Part shown: in pieces, positions 44,521-56,240 of the stretch
How positions within the stretch are numbered: position 1 is the stretch's first letter
Layout: each line of letters starts with the position of its first letter
Assembly: GCF_914767665.1 (NCBI RefSeq)
Contig: NC_059504.1
Location: 33,449,720 to 33,513,719, forward strand
DNA length: 64,000 bases
Reading direction: 5' to 3'
Origin: Harmonia axyridis
Lineage: Eukaryota > Arthropoda > Insecta > Coleoptera > Coccinellidae
The notes under the pieces: generated by a model
The model's input: only the letters and a program-made list of their open reading frames with translations
What the model was told of the DNA's origin: nothing
Database searches by the model: none
Translations under genes and position numbers: made by a program

Positions 44521-46791
44521 CTTATGTATTTGTTGTATTATAATATATTTATTTACTTATCATGGTTTTAACCACTCAGGTAGAAATTAAAAAAATTAAA
44601 TAGTAAATCGATTGTTTAATATGAAAAAAACAAGATAATTGGCAACTACAAAATAAAATCTAATTTGGTCTTTGAACCCTTTGAGAACCTTGTAATCACA
44701 GCGTACTCGTCAACATCAATGTCCGAATGTTCAGGAGGACTAAACTGAACCCGATGCCAATCTTGGAAAAACCAGAATAACACTATTTGAACTACCGTTT
44801 ATTCATTTCAAAAATCATTTACGAGTTTAATGACAGTCAATTCATTTTACTAGTATTTCAATTCATATCAATGATTTTTGAAAAGAATCATTGTCCTCTT
44901 ATTACACGTTAAATTATTTTTTTGGATTGCATAAAGTCTCTTTTGCTATATCAACCCAACTTCATCTTCCTCTTCCATGATAAACATTAAGTTAAGTTTG
45001 ATTTTGATATATCTGCTTTGATACTCAATGCTGACATTCGTTATTGAAAAAGTTTCTACCCCACTGCTTACGTAAACTTGAGTCGGTTAAATGCGGAAAC
45101 CTTTTTGGTCTTCTGGTCTTATGCTTCCTCCCGTTATTATATACTCAAAGTTCTCCACAGACCATATCTCTAATTATCCGTAGAAAATTTGTAACTTGAA
45201 ATGATGCCGCGACTAGATTTGAAGAACAGGTATAATGAAAACAGTTCTGACCTGTTCTGTTGTTGCTGTAACGATTCCATCACAACTGTCAGTCAGACGC
45301 ATGTCAAGCGTTTTAAAAAATTTTCTCTTATTCAGAAAATAAAAAGAAATCTAATTAAACTAATACAAAAATATTTCATGAATCGTCTTTGATGATAATT
45401 TTAGACTTTCAATTCACTCATTCAAAATATACAACATAAGTAGAGAATATTCTCAATAACTGGAAAGCTGAATGCAGAAACACTTAAAACTTGATGATTT
45501 GATGTGAAAATTATTCGGTTTCTCACATTGTTATGTTTTAATTTTCGGAAGATGGATTTTTTTTGTTTGGATGGATTATTATACAGGATATTCATTTGTC
45601 CAATATCAATTAGAAGTATCTAGAGATCTTGGACCAATTCAAGTCTTAAAATTGAGATTAAAGCCTCAAGTTATTAACTAGTTTGTGAAGAAATACAATA
45701 TTTGATCAACAATTATACAGGGTGCATATATTTGAAGTATAAATTAGTCATTTTTGGAGAAATGAGACATTTTGAAATCTGAAATTCTCCGATCTCATTT
45801 CTCTAGAAATGGCAATTTCTTTCTTCTTTGAAAAATTGGGGAAAAATGCATAATCAAAATGTGAGCGTTATTATCAGTCTTTCAAGAAGGTTATTCATTC
45901 TTATAGGTTTGTAAAAAAATTTTAGAGAATATTGAATGAATAATAATACAATCCCAATCATCAGATTTCAAATTAGCACATTCCTTCATTATAGAGTCAT
46001 GTATGATGCATAAGTCCAAATATAATTAATGATTGGGTGGGCAAAATTTCCAAATAAGTTTCTGTTTGTTAGTCAAGTTGTAATGCTTTGTATGATCCCT
46101 TTTCTTTGTTTATTCAATAGTTACAATACACAATTATTAGCACATTTTTCTCTGAATTTCAACTTTGAAAGAAAATTTGGCATTTTATGTCTTGCCGATG
46201 AAAATATTGATATTCTTGTAAGTCAGTAAGTCAATTCAAAATGAAGAATAGATATATTTTAATGGCTATCATTCCATTCGATATTCACTTTCAAGCCCTG
46301 AAATGAAGTTACATTTATTCAATTGAATCAATAGAATTACTACCTGAAATGAAGAAACTGCATTCAATGTTTATTTTCAGTTTTGACAAATATTGAATTT
46401 ACATAATTATTTGATAAGATCTATTAAAAGACCTACAGTGAAATTTTTGTTTAAGGAATATTCAGTATAGCTATAATAAACAAACTGAAAAGAGGCAGAA
46501 TGAATAGATCTACCCATGGCTTATATTGCCTCACAAGCAATCGTAATATCATATCTAGGTTTAACATCTTTGAGAAATCAGGTTCTAAGAAGTCCCTCAA
46601 TTCCAAGGTTTATCAATACTTTTTTCTGTTGAGCAGCAAATTATTCTTCTATTCCATAATTTTTCAAGAAATGCAATATATGATCAATAATATAGGGTGT
46701 ATATATTTAGAAAACAAGGAAGGACACTTTTGAAATCTAAAAATTTGGTTAATAATAGGTTATTTTTCATAATTTATAAAATAATACAATA
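44521..46791. other. Gene-free stretch within the TTLL intron
   Basis: AT-rich. Two segments resemble each other, TACAGGGTGCATATATTTGAAG near 45716 and ATAGGGTGTATATATTTAGAA near 46692, and look like ends of small transposons. No coding motif seen. Confidence 0.4.
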
Positions 46792-48736
46792 CAGGGTGAG
46801 TCTTTGACTTGTACATATATTTTAACCCAAGATTCCTGAGGTCAAAAGAAACACTTTTTTCATTTACCATTTTTTCCGATTCGGCCCTGTTAAAAAGATA
46901 TAGCCATTTTAAATTTTCAAAATGAGCTAATTCACCCCTGAAAACCGGAACACTGAAGTTTTCTCAAGCATAAGATATACCTCTTGAACCTTGGAAATAA
47001 GCTACTAAATTAGAAAAACCATCATAAACTCACGTTTAACATTCCATTTGTTGAACAAAGTAGTGTTTATAATCAAATAAATGAGTTATTCCAATTTCGT
47101 TGACGCTAAAGATTAAATATTCTTCTCTTGATTTCTATTTCATTTTCGATAATTATAACGAATTGAGCTCGCTACCACCCATATTAGCTCTGATACTCAT
47201 ATCCATTCATTCATTATATTTCATTTATATGATATCGTTGTTTATTTTTCGTGCAAGAATTAACCTTAAAATCTCAAATAAATAATATTCATCTATGAAA
47301 GATCTAACACAGACTATAGTAATCTGTGGTTTTAAGTTTGAATTTCAAATTTCGAGTGATGCGAAATATAAACACAGCAGTTCGGTTCGAATAATCTATG
47401 TTCTAAGTTCTAACCTAAAATTTTCATTTACAGTTTACACTGTTATTGTTATAAGATATTTGTTATGAAATGAAGCATTTGATTTGTTCCAACTATCTCA
47501 TAAAAATATTGAAATGCATCAATATTTTTGAAACCATCAGTATGAAAATATGGAAATATGTAAAATATTCTGGCTCTGTAATCAATGGAAAATGTTAGAC
47601 TCCACTTGTAATCAAATTTGTTGTTAATGTGTACCTACATTATAGCCAACTTTACTACTTAATTCATCTTGATTTTGGCATTGAAAATAAATGAGAAGTA
47701 TTCAATGTAAATATCCACAATAGAATATTTGGTTTCTTTCAACTCACCTAATTTGTTTTCACATTAAAACAATTATGGCCCTCTTGGAAGTATGTCAATC
47801 ATAAGCTCTTAGGATGAATTTATGGAATAGCAAAAGAATAAAAGTATTCAATCTCAATCACATGAAAATTTGTCTAGTATGTACCTAGTCCTAGTGATAT
47901 GTTTCGATGTGAGTTTGAATGAGCCGAAGAAGAATACAGTATTGTTCGATAGCAGCAGTCTTTAGTGGGATATTGATTGTTGTCATTATAATGGGACTAT
48001 TTTGTGAAAACTTTTTTAAACATGGGTTTTATGAATAATCTGGACTTTTCAAAAAGAATGTTGATTTTAGTGGAGTATCTTCTTATTATCAGAGCTGTGC
48101 CAAAGCTCAGAGATTTTTAATCAAATCGAGGAGTTGAGGTGAGCTTATTCAAATAACTTCATTTTCAAACTAAGTTGGCTAGTACTTCAATTCTTAAATC
48201 TGAGACATGACTTCATAGTAAATATTCATTTCTGTGGTTTTTTTTCCACAATAGAACAGAGTTGCATTCAGCCAAAGTACCCAATTTTTTGAATTTCACA
48301 GATAATTTTTTTTTTTTAAGATCAAGTTATTCGAAAACGGCGCTTTGTACGAGAAAATATGAAGAATACTTTTATTTTTCAAATTAGCCAAATATTCTTC
48401 AATGAAGGTTCAAATTACTATTAAGAGTTGGTTTCTTCGAATTTCTGGTATTTTTATGGTATGTTATGTTCATAACAAAGAAACAGAAGAATGTGTATGG
48501 AATCTGGTGTTCGGATAAGATGTATCACATCAAAAAAAAGCTATATTTCAAAAATCATTTCCTTCGATACAACCATTTACGAGATATAGCCGAAAATCAC
48601 ATTTTTTTAACGATTTTCAACAGCCTGTATCTTTTTAACCGGGCCGAATCGGAAAAAATGGTAAAGGAAAAAAGTGTTTCTTTTGACCTCAGGAATCTTG
48701 GGTTAAAATATATGTACAAGTCAAAGACTCACCCTG
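46792..48736. mobile_element. Non-autonomous TIR transposon, 1945 bp, TA target
   Basis: CAGGGTGAGTCTTTGACTTGTACATATATTTTAACCC and its inverse at the right end form arms of about 130 bp (AAGATTCCTGAGGTCAAAAGAAACAC and TCCGATTCGGCCC also pair). TA lies at 46790-46791 and 48737-48738. The core has no ORF with a recognisable motif. The layout fits Tc1/mariner-type non-autonomous elements. Confidence 0.75.
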
Positions 48737-48939
48737 TATACAATTTGCATAGATTTAGAATACCAAATAGTGATTTCTAGAGAGAGCCCCCTATTGAATA
48801 GAAGGTATTCTTCATTCGAAGGACCAAACGGACATTCCTGAAGATCTAAGGCGTTTTCAGGATCTGAATATTGTATCGATATATTTTGCATACTCTCCTT
48901 TTGCAAATTTCTGAAGGTATATGGACAAAAATTATTTTT

Positions 48940-49640
48940 GTGGTTTCTGGTGAACGATCAAAGGGATACAGAATACAGGTTACAATGTCATTAGTACCAG
49001 TCGAGATGAAAAATGGAGAGTTAGTATGTACGGGTAATGATATAGAAGAAGCTAGTGATGAAATGAATCATGATAATGACTATATATCAGATGTCCAAAT
49101 ACCAGTCACCAGTACTAATCAGGATTTGAGAAGATCGACATGAGAATCAAAGACAAAGACAGCTCCAGATCACATAACGTACATGTATGTTTCAGACAAT
49201 TGAGAAGATAGGAAATACATTGAAGATCTAGTTACTGTTGACGAAGACTTATCTAGATGGCACGGAGAGCAATGGAAGCCAGCGATATGATTCGTTCATC
49301 AGGAATAATGCCTGGGAAATTGAAGGTGGCAGTGTAATGGACTATTACTGGGTGTTTAAGAAAATGCTTAATAGTGATGGTTCGCTGCGTTATAGAGCAA
49401 GACTTGTAGCTCTGGGTTTTACTCAGAAGTGAATTGAACAGGTCAATTTATGCCCCATATAGTAAATACTTGGTAATGAATGAAGAAAATACAAAAAGAA
49501 GAAGTAAAATTTCAAGCCTGTAATATCATACGATATTAATTATCTATCTGGTTAATGTATCAGCACAAATGCCATCAATATAACCATTTTCAAACAGAAG
49601 ACCTCCACGTTATTACGTAGGAATCATAATCGAAAGTAAC
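48940..49640 (+). pseudogene. Ty1/copia integrase-RT linker and start of RT, degenerate
   Basis: Reads (in pieces) SRWHGEQWKPAI-like, DSFIRNNAWEI, then YYWVFKKMLNSDGSLRYRAR and LVALGFTQK, the conserved entry into copia reverse transcriptase (WVFK.K...DG...RYKARLVAKGF.Q). Upstream is an acidic linker (EEASDEMNHDNDYISD). Stops break it, and no LTRs were seen. It is old and truncated by later insertions. Confidence 0.65.
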
Positions 49641-50017
49641 CCAAGGGACTGCATGTCATCGAGGGAGAGTAGCGATATACTGGTCTCATTCTTATTTGGG
49701 ATCATCAGAATCAGAATCAGAATCAGAAAAACATTTATTAAACATTAAAATATATACAATACACACAATATACATAATTGTTTTCATATTTTCTTATACA
49801 ATGATAGTTCCTACATAAGATGTTTACCTATCTTTCTTTTTATGTGGTATTATATTACCTTACAATAGTTGACATTTCATACAAGTCGAGTATTCTTTTA
49901 TAAATTTAAGTTTTCATTGTTTTTACAGGGAAATAAAATAAGAAAAAACCTGCTTTAATTTGTTCAATATAAATTATTGATGTGGGGTTTTAAGTTTTAC
50001 CTTTCGGGGTTTTATGA

Positions 50018-52745
50018 CTATTTTTTAGAATACTGTTTATATTCTTCGTAGAAAATTGGTAGGTGTTCATAGGGAAGAACATGCCGACCATTTCGATTCT
50101 TATCACAGAATCGAATTTTTGTTATCCGACTAACCGGATCGCTCACATAACAGGATTTTTCATAAAATTTGGAGGCTATGCCATCTATGTATTCCTTCAG
50201 AGTTTCAATTCCTGAGGCGTCATGGAGTGTTGTCACCCTTTTTTACCTATTTTTCTTCAAAACCATCCTCAGTATTTGGTTTTGGAATTTTTGTAGTGGG
50301 CTTAATGGTGTAGGTTTTAAATGACACCAAGTAGGTGCTGCGTATGTAATAATTGGGCGGATCAGTGCAGTATAAATCAGTTTCTTGTTTTCTGTATTTA
50401 CTAAACTGTTTTTGTGCAACAGAGAATGTAGGGTCCTTTTAACGGCGTACGCTTTTCTTAATGTATTATCGATGTGTTTGTGGAAGTTTAATCTTGAATC
50501 TAGTGTTAATCCTAGATATTTCACAGACTCTTTCTGTTTGATGATGTGATTATTAAAAGTGAGAGGCGAAACTAAATTTCTATCATTAATTTTCCTACTG
50601 AAAACGATCATTTCGGTTTTATTTCCATTTACTTTAATTTTCCACCTATTATAGTAGTTCATCAATATTCGTAAATGGTATTGTAATAATTTCGAAGCCA
50701 CTATTGCACTGAAAGAATGAGCGTAAATCGCGGTATCATCCGCAAAAAGTGCAGTTTTCGTATTGGGAAATGGTGGGAGATCGTGTATATACAATAGTTG
50801 TATAGTTGAATAGTTTGGGCCCAAGGACGGAGCCTTGAGGTACACCTGCCGAAATTGTGATTGGATTTGATAATGTTTGGTTCAATTTGACCATGAATTT
50901 TCTCTCTAATAGATAAGAATTAATTAATTTTATGATGAATGTGGGGAGTTTAAGTTTGATCATTTTGTATAGTAGTCCTTGGATCCAAACTCGATCAAAC
51001 GCTTTTTCTATGTCTAATAGTACCATCACTGTATTCTGTTTTTTATTGAATGCATTGATGGTGTCGGTTATGATTCTTGCTAATTGGTGGGTTGAACTGT
51101 GCTTTTCTTTGAATCCGAATTGAAATGAGTCTCGCATTTCCGACCTCTCAAGCGTTTTTTTGAGTATGTTAAAAATTACTTTTTCTTTAAGTTTACTCAA
51201 CATCGGCAACAAACTAATAGGCCTGTAGCTTAAAGGCGAGTGTTTGTCTTTACCTGCTTTATGAATAGGTATCACCATTGCGGTATTCCATATTCTGGGC
51301 CAATAACTCAATTTTATGATAGCGTTCACTATATAGGTCAATTGTACCAAAGCTTTTTTAGAAAGATTTTTTATTAATTTGTTGTCGATGTCATCGAGTC
51401 CTGGGGATTTATTGGGTGGGAGGGTTTTAATTAGTTCTTGAAGATCTGAGGGATTTGTTAGGTATTTATTGGATTCGGTGTCACTTTGGTTGGAATTTCG
51501 TAAAAAGTCAGACACGGTATTTTCTATGAGACGATCAGTATCAGAATGATCTAAATTGTGAATTTTTTCGAAGGTTTTGGCCATTAACTCGGCTTTCTGT
51601 CCGTCTGTGACAAAGAAATTTGAATCGTAATTCAATTGGGGTATGGTAGTATCTTTTTTCTTCAGAGTCTTTGTTACTTTCCACAAGGAACCGTCCGATG
51701 GATTGAGTTTTTGAAGTTTATTATTCCATTCTTGATTTTTATAAATTTGGATTTCTCTTTTTATCATTGCGGAAAGTGATTCAGAATTGATTTTTTCTAG
51801 GGGATCACGAAAGCGTTGCCAACGTTTGCGAGTTCTATTCCTAAGTCTAATTAAGTCAACAATATATGAGGGGAGTGATTCGGCGAATGGATAGATTCTT
51901 TTGGATTTTGTCGTACGGTTCCGTGCGTAAGTGAGACACTCTGAAAATTTCAATAGTTCTTGCTCTAAACATTCAGCGGAGTTAACGGCATTATTGATGA
52001 CTATTTTTTCATTGAGAATTCTCCGAAATTCCTTCCAGTTTGTAGTTGAATAGTCAAAGATGTTTTTGGAAGTATTGTTACGAAAGTTTCCGAATATTTC
52101 AAACTTTATGACATTATGGTCTGAATTTAACTCAGGTAAAGATTCGAGTTCACTAATACGGGTAAAGGATTTTGCTAATAAAATATCTATTGTTGAGGGA
52201 GTGGTGCTGTTATACGGAAATAGGGTAGGACTGGGTGAGTAATGTAGATTACAGTCTGGATTTTTTTCCAAGAATTCCAACAGGGTTCTTCCGTTTGTAT
52301 TATTATTGAGATTTCCCCAAACACGATGTTTGGCATTTAGGTCTCCAATTACAAGAGTTTCTCTGTTATTTAAAAGACTTTCTAAGCAGGTTTCTCTGAA
52401 TTTATTCGAAGGGCTATTATAAACACAAATTATTTTAGGACCATTTCCCACTTGTATACCTACATTCTCTATTGAACAACTAGTACTAGGTAAAATTTTA
52501 TATGGAATTGAAGTATGTACGAGAATGGCAACACCTCCGTTGTGAGTATTATTTGAACGATCCATTCTAGCCACGTGGAAGCCTTTTATTTTAAAATTAT
52601 CCGATGATGTTAACCTTGTTTCGTTTATAAGAAAAATTTTGATGGAATGTTGTTTTAAGAAATACGAAATTTCGTACTCCTTATCACGAACTCCGTTGGC
52701 GTTCCAGGAAGCTAAATTAAGTCTATGTGCTGGTTTACTAGTCAT
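50018..52745 (-). pseudogene. Jockey ORF2: AP endonuclease and reverse transcriptase, one frameshift and one stop
   Basis: Starts MTSKPAHRLNLASWNANGVR. The endonuclease motifs are complete: NETRL (Glu), ARMDRSNN, GDLNAKHRVWG (Asp, Asn), TIDILL and LNSDHNVI (Asp-His). RT motifs: PPNKSPGLDDID, YRPISLLPMLSKL, QFGFKEKHSSTHQLARI, LLDIEKAFDRVW, SAGVPQGSVLGPKLFN, then a frameshift at about 50800, and ALFADDTAIYAHS (catalytic pair) in the next frame, followed by KYLGLTLDSRLNFHKHI. A TAA at 50243 cuts the last 75 codons, which stay open in the same frame to 50018. The start ATG overlaps the ORF1 stop by one base (TAATG). Confidence 0.9.
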
Positions 52746-53971
52746 TATATGCTATCAAGAAAAGAATGAAAAGTTTGGAATTTTTCATAGCCAGATTCGC
52801 ATCTAGCCAATTTTTCGTTTAAAGTTCTAATTTTTTGCAGAAAGTCTGAGATATTGATGAAGTTATTCAATTTGTTGAATTCATTTTTAAGTTCTGTAAA
52901 TGTACCGAATTCACCTGTGGGTTGTTTTGGAATTTTGCGTTCTTCTATTTCTTTTGAACTATTTTGACGGATGTTCTCTTTCTCCTCCCGTCTTCTCAGG
53001 CGTTCCTCCCAAGGGTTCTCTTTCGGCAAAGGCGCTGGTATATATTTTTTTGGTTCTTCTTGCTTCTTGTTGGAGGTTTTGTGCAGTTTCTCCAAAAGGT
53101 TTATATATACCTCACACTTTATGGAATTTGCTGGATGATCCCCACCGCAGTTCGCACATTTCGCAGGTGTGTCCATTGTTTTCGTACAGTCTTTCGTCAG
53201 ATGTCCCTCTGCACATTTCAGACATTGATAGGATCTGAAACAATTTGAGGTAGCATGGCCCCAATTTTGACATCTCCTACACTGCGTGATCTTTCTGTTA
53301 GAGTAATGTCGTTCCCATGATACGACGGTGTAGTTAACAATCCTGACATGTTGTTTCAGGTATCGAAGTGTGGTTTTTCTGTCGGTTATGACCAAGTACG
53401 CTGGATTTCTGGTTCCTTTCATTTTGAAGATGTCTTTTATATTTAGGTTACTCTCCGACAGATCTGTTCTCAGGTCTTCAAGGTTTTGGTCATCGTTTAG
53501 GCCTCGTACGACGAATGCATGGGATTTTTTGTCCCTCCTGGTAAATGTGTGGAAATCCAGGTCGTCGGATAAGAAATATTTCTTTAGGTTGTTGAACGCC
53601 TCTTCGGTTTCCACAAAGACGTTCGATGTATTTTTCCCATATCGGATATGGAATTTTGTCTCTTCGCCAATAATTTTTTTGATTATATTCACCGTTTCGG
53701 AGTGTTTTTCGAAAATCCCATCTACAACTATTGGGGGTATTCTCAATTTAGGTTTTGTAGGGGCTGACGGTTCGGGAATGTCGTTTCCTAGGGGTTCGAA
53801 ACGATTCTTCAATGTTATGCGCGGGGGACTTGAAATTTCCATTGGTAGTGGCGGAAATTCTCCTCCTGGGTGCGTTTGGTTAGGATTCTCCTCATCGCGG
53901 AGTTTAACTTTTTTCCTCTTCGTAGGGCTCACACTCATTTTGTATTGGCTGGTTTCGAAAAACTTAAACAC
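52745..53971 (-). CDS. Jockey ORF1 (Gag-like) with zinc knuckles
   Basis: 408 codons, intact. The N-terminal part is proline-rich (PPLPMEISSPPR). The middle has the pre-zinc domain FVVRGLNDDQNLEDLRTDL and AYLVITDRKTTLRYLKQHV. Three CCHC-type knuckles follow: CRRCQNWGHATSNC, CLKCAEGHLTKDC, CANCGGDHPANSIKC. A charged tail contains WEERLRRREEKENI and a coiled-coil end. ORF1 proteins of Jockey bind the element RNA and help nuclear entry. It ends in TAA that shares its last base with the ORF2 ATG, which suggests stop-and-restart translation. The real start is the Met at 53971 or the nearby MSVSPTKRKK. Confidence 0.85.
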   Translation of the reverse strand: MFKFFETSQYKMSVSPTKRKKVKLRDEENPNQTHPGGEFPPLPMEISSPPRITLKNRFEPLGNDIPEPSAPTKPKLRIPPIVVDGIFEKHSETVNIIKKIIGEETKFHIRYGKNTSNVFVETEEAFNNLKKYFLSDDLDFHTFTRRDKKSHAFVVRGLNDDQNLEDLRTDLSESNLNIKDIFKMKGTRNPAYLVITDRKTTLRYLKQHVRIVNYTVVSWERHYSNRKITQCRRCQNWGHATSNCFRSYQCLKCAEGHLTKDCTKTMDTPAKCANCGGDHPANSIKCEVYINLLEKLHKTSNKKQEEPKKYIPAPLPKENPWEERLRRREEKENIRQNSSKEIEERKIPKQPTGEFGTFTELKNEFNKLNNFINISDFLQKIRTLNEKLARCESGYEKFQTFHSFLDSI

Positions 53972-54090
53972 TTAAGTCTTTGTTTCTTACTCACGACACT
54001 ACACTTACGGTGCTGACACTAATTGAAGTCTAGGCAATAGAACCAAGCTTTTAAATCACATTACTCACTGACACTGTTTGGGATCATCAG

Positions 54091-55907
54091 TACCGCATAA
54101 CTCACCCCAAGATGACAAACAAACGAAATAGCAGGCACCTCATTGAACGCTGGCAGACGCAAAGCAGTATGATTACTGCGGTGCGCCACCCAGCGGACAA
54201 AAACCTAACTGGGTGGCGCACTGCATCGCAGTAATCATACTGCTTCGCGTCTGCCAGCGTTCAATAAGGTGTCCACTTTATTTGTATAATATGTCATAAT
54301 ATATGCGAATTGAAAGGTCCAAGCACCTGAATGTAACATGGTTACCGGCTTATTTAATTGTTAATATAATTTTTTGTAGATCTTTATTCCCTCAATAAAA
54401 AAAGCTGATCAACCCTGGTTCCAATTTATAGGGCGTACAAACGTTAAAAGCTACAAATAAACTATCATCATATCATTTGTAACCAGGGAACATATTTGAA
54501 TAGTATTTTCGTTAATTTGCAGCTAAAAGGGCTATTTTTCATTGATCGCTAAGGTTTTTAGGGGTAATTATCCTTTTTAATTATTATGTTTTAGTTACAT
54601 AACTAGGCGGAAAACGTAAATGTTAAGCTGTTTTGCATGTTAAATGTTTTATTTTCAACATTATGCTGCTATTTATATTGGAATATTGAAGGTAAAGGTA
54701 TATTATAACAGAGCATTCTTGAATACCATACTATCCATCAACTATATCTGCTCTGAAGCGGGATTCAGTCAGTTTCATCTGCTACAAAGTTGATATGAGT
54801 TACTTTTTTCCTTTTTTATCATACATTATTGTCATCAACTTAAAGGTCTTGCACGGTGTTTCGTGAGGGGGCATCTTGAATATTTTCTGCAAAGCTGTGT
54901 TAGCAAATGTTAGGATACTTCGTGTCCAGTTGATGACGCGCGTATTCCAGAAACCATAAATAAATGCGATATGAGTCCAGATTCCCATCGTTCTGGCTCC
55001 TTCAATAAAAACCTTCAACTAGATCTTCCATTTCGTCATAATCGATGACATGACTTGACCTGTACTTCATCCATAGTTGATGGCTTGTTCGTCTTGTGAA
55101 GCGTAAAAACTACTCAAATATGTTCCTTGGTTAAAAAGGTATGATAATATTACATTTGTATCTTTTATCGCTATGCCTACATTGAACACCTCATAACTTG
55201 GGTACCAATTTAAATACGGATTCTTCATCACTGAGCCGAATCATATTGTTTGAGAAGATCCCCGGTTCAAAATTCTAAAATAACAGACATTGTGACGAAA
55301 TCATTTTATCTGTTCGGAGAGGAGCGCTCAAATAGGTAGCCCTCGATTTCCAAAATTTTTCTGTAGCAAATAATAAATATTATATGTCAAACCACATAAA
55401 AGTTGATTAAAATGATCAGGTTTGGCCTCAGAGTAATAAAGAAAGATAGAGGGATCATATTTCATTTTCAGTGATTTTCATGAAATATCAAATTTGACAT
55501 GAAGCGCGCGAAAATGAAAACATATCAGTGATACACGATATTTCACTCAATTCGGGAGTTTCTTCACAAAGAACGCACTTATTATGTCCAACACTGAATC
55601 AACGTTTCATATCAAATCAAAATATGATGATATAAATACCTATATATCAGAAATTCAGAAAACAAACTTCAAGCGCGCCAAACGATGTGTATGAACCGAT
55701 GACACTAGGAAAGCAAAAGTTGCCAAATCTTTGATTTCAGTAGGTAGATTCAGAAAATAATAAATATTCGGTTCATTATAAATTCGACAATTAGGAAAAA
55801 TATCGTATTCCAAATATTCAAATTTACATATTTTTTTCGAATAAAATATATAAATAAACTTCAACTCTATTCTGTCTTACGGTTTTATTATTCGGTTAAA
55901 TAGCTCT
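54091..55907. other. Non-coding stretch between the Jockey LINE and the LTR element
   Basis: Starts with a strong hairpin and continues AT-rich. A 72-codon minus-strand ORF at 54800-55018 has a less biased codon mix, but I could not match it to a family and no splice sites frame it convincingly. Otherwise nothing seen. Confidence 0.4.
54142..54266. repeat. Strong hairpin of 125 bp
   Basis: ATTGAACGCTGGCAGACGCA ... GTGCGCCACCCAG pairs with CTGGGTGGCGCACTGCAT ... GCGTCTGCCAGCGTTCAAT, with arms of about 54 bp and few mismatches around an AAAAAC loop. GC-rich compared with its surroundings. It is probably a hairpin MITE or a conserved structural repeat. Confidence 0.8.
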
Positions 55908-56240
55908 TGTAACGTTTTTCGGTTAATTAAATCGGTACTTCTGGCTAACACTAATTTATTTCAGGTACACAACTATAAATAACTATTTACAGATGATTTA
56001 TTTCAACTATTACACTAATTTATTTTCACTACTATATTAATTTATTTCTACAACTTATATCTAATTGAGTGTACGGCACTGACCGCCGTTTTCCGTCGCA
56101 CTGCCCTGCTCTGCGGCTTCGATTGGTTATATACCGCTCGCATCTCTCTCTAGAAGCGTCTCGATCTTTCTATCCAGCTCCCGGTGCTTCCGGTACCTTC
56201 TAGAAAGAGGCAGTGGCGTAGGGCTTGCGAACTCGTTACA
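55908..56240 (-). repeat. 3' LTR of the spectrin-carrying element
   Basis: The minus strand starts TGTAACGAGTTCGC and ends CGAAAAACGTTACA. It carries a TATATAA (56134-56128), GAAATAAATTAG-like poly(A) signals, and the last 37 codons of the element's gene. Confidence 0.9.

Larger units (their letters stand above)
49709..54076 (-). mobile_element. Jockey-clade LINE, near full length, with 14-bp target duplication
   Basis: TTTGGGATCATCAG flanks both ends (49695-49708 and 54077-54090). On the minus strand the element runs from a leader through ORF1 (Gag-like) and ORF2 (endonuclease and RT) to a tail of (CTGATT)n. An unbroken ORF1 and an exact duplication point to a recent insertion, but ORF2 carries a frameshift and a nonsense codon. 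Confidence 0.9.

Noticed and set aside
52900..53975. Plus-strand ORFs of 94-201 codons
   Set aside because: Antisense to the Jockey ORF1; the minus-strand reading has zinc knuckles and intact length.
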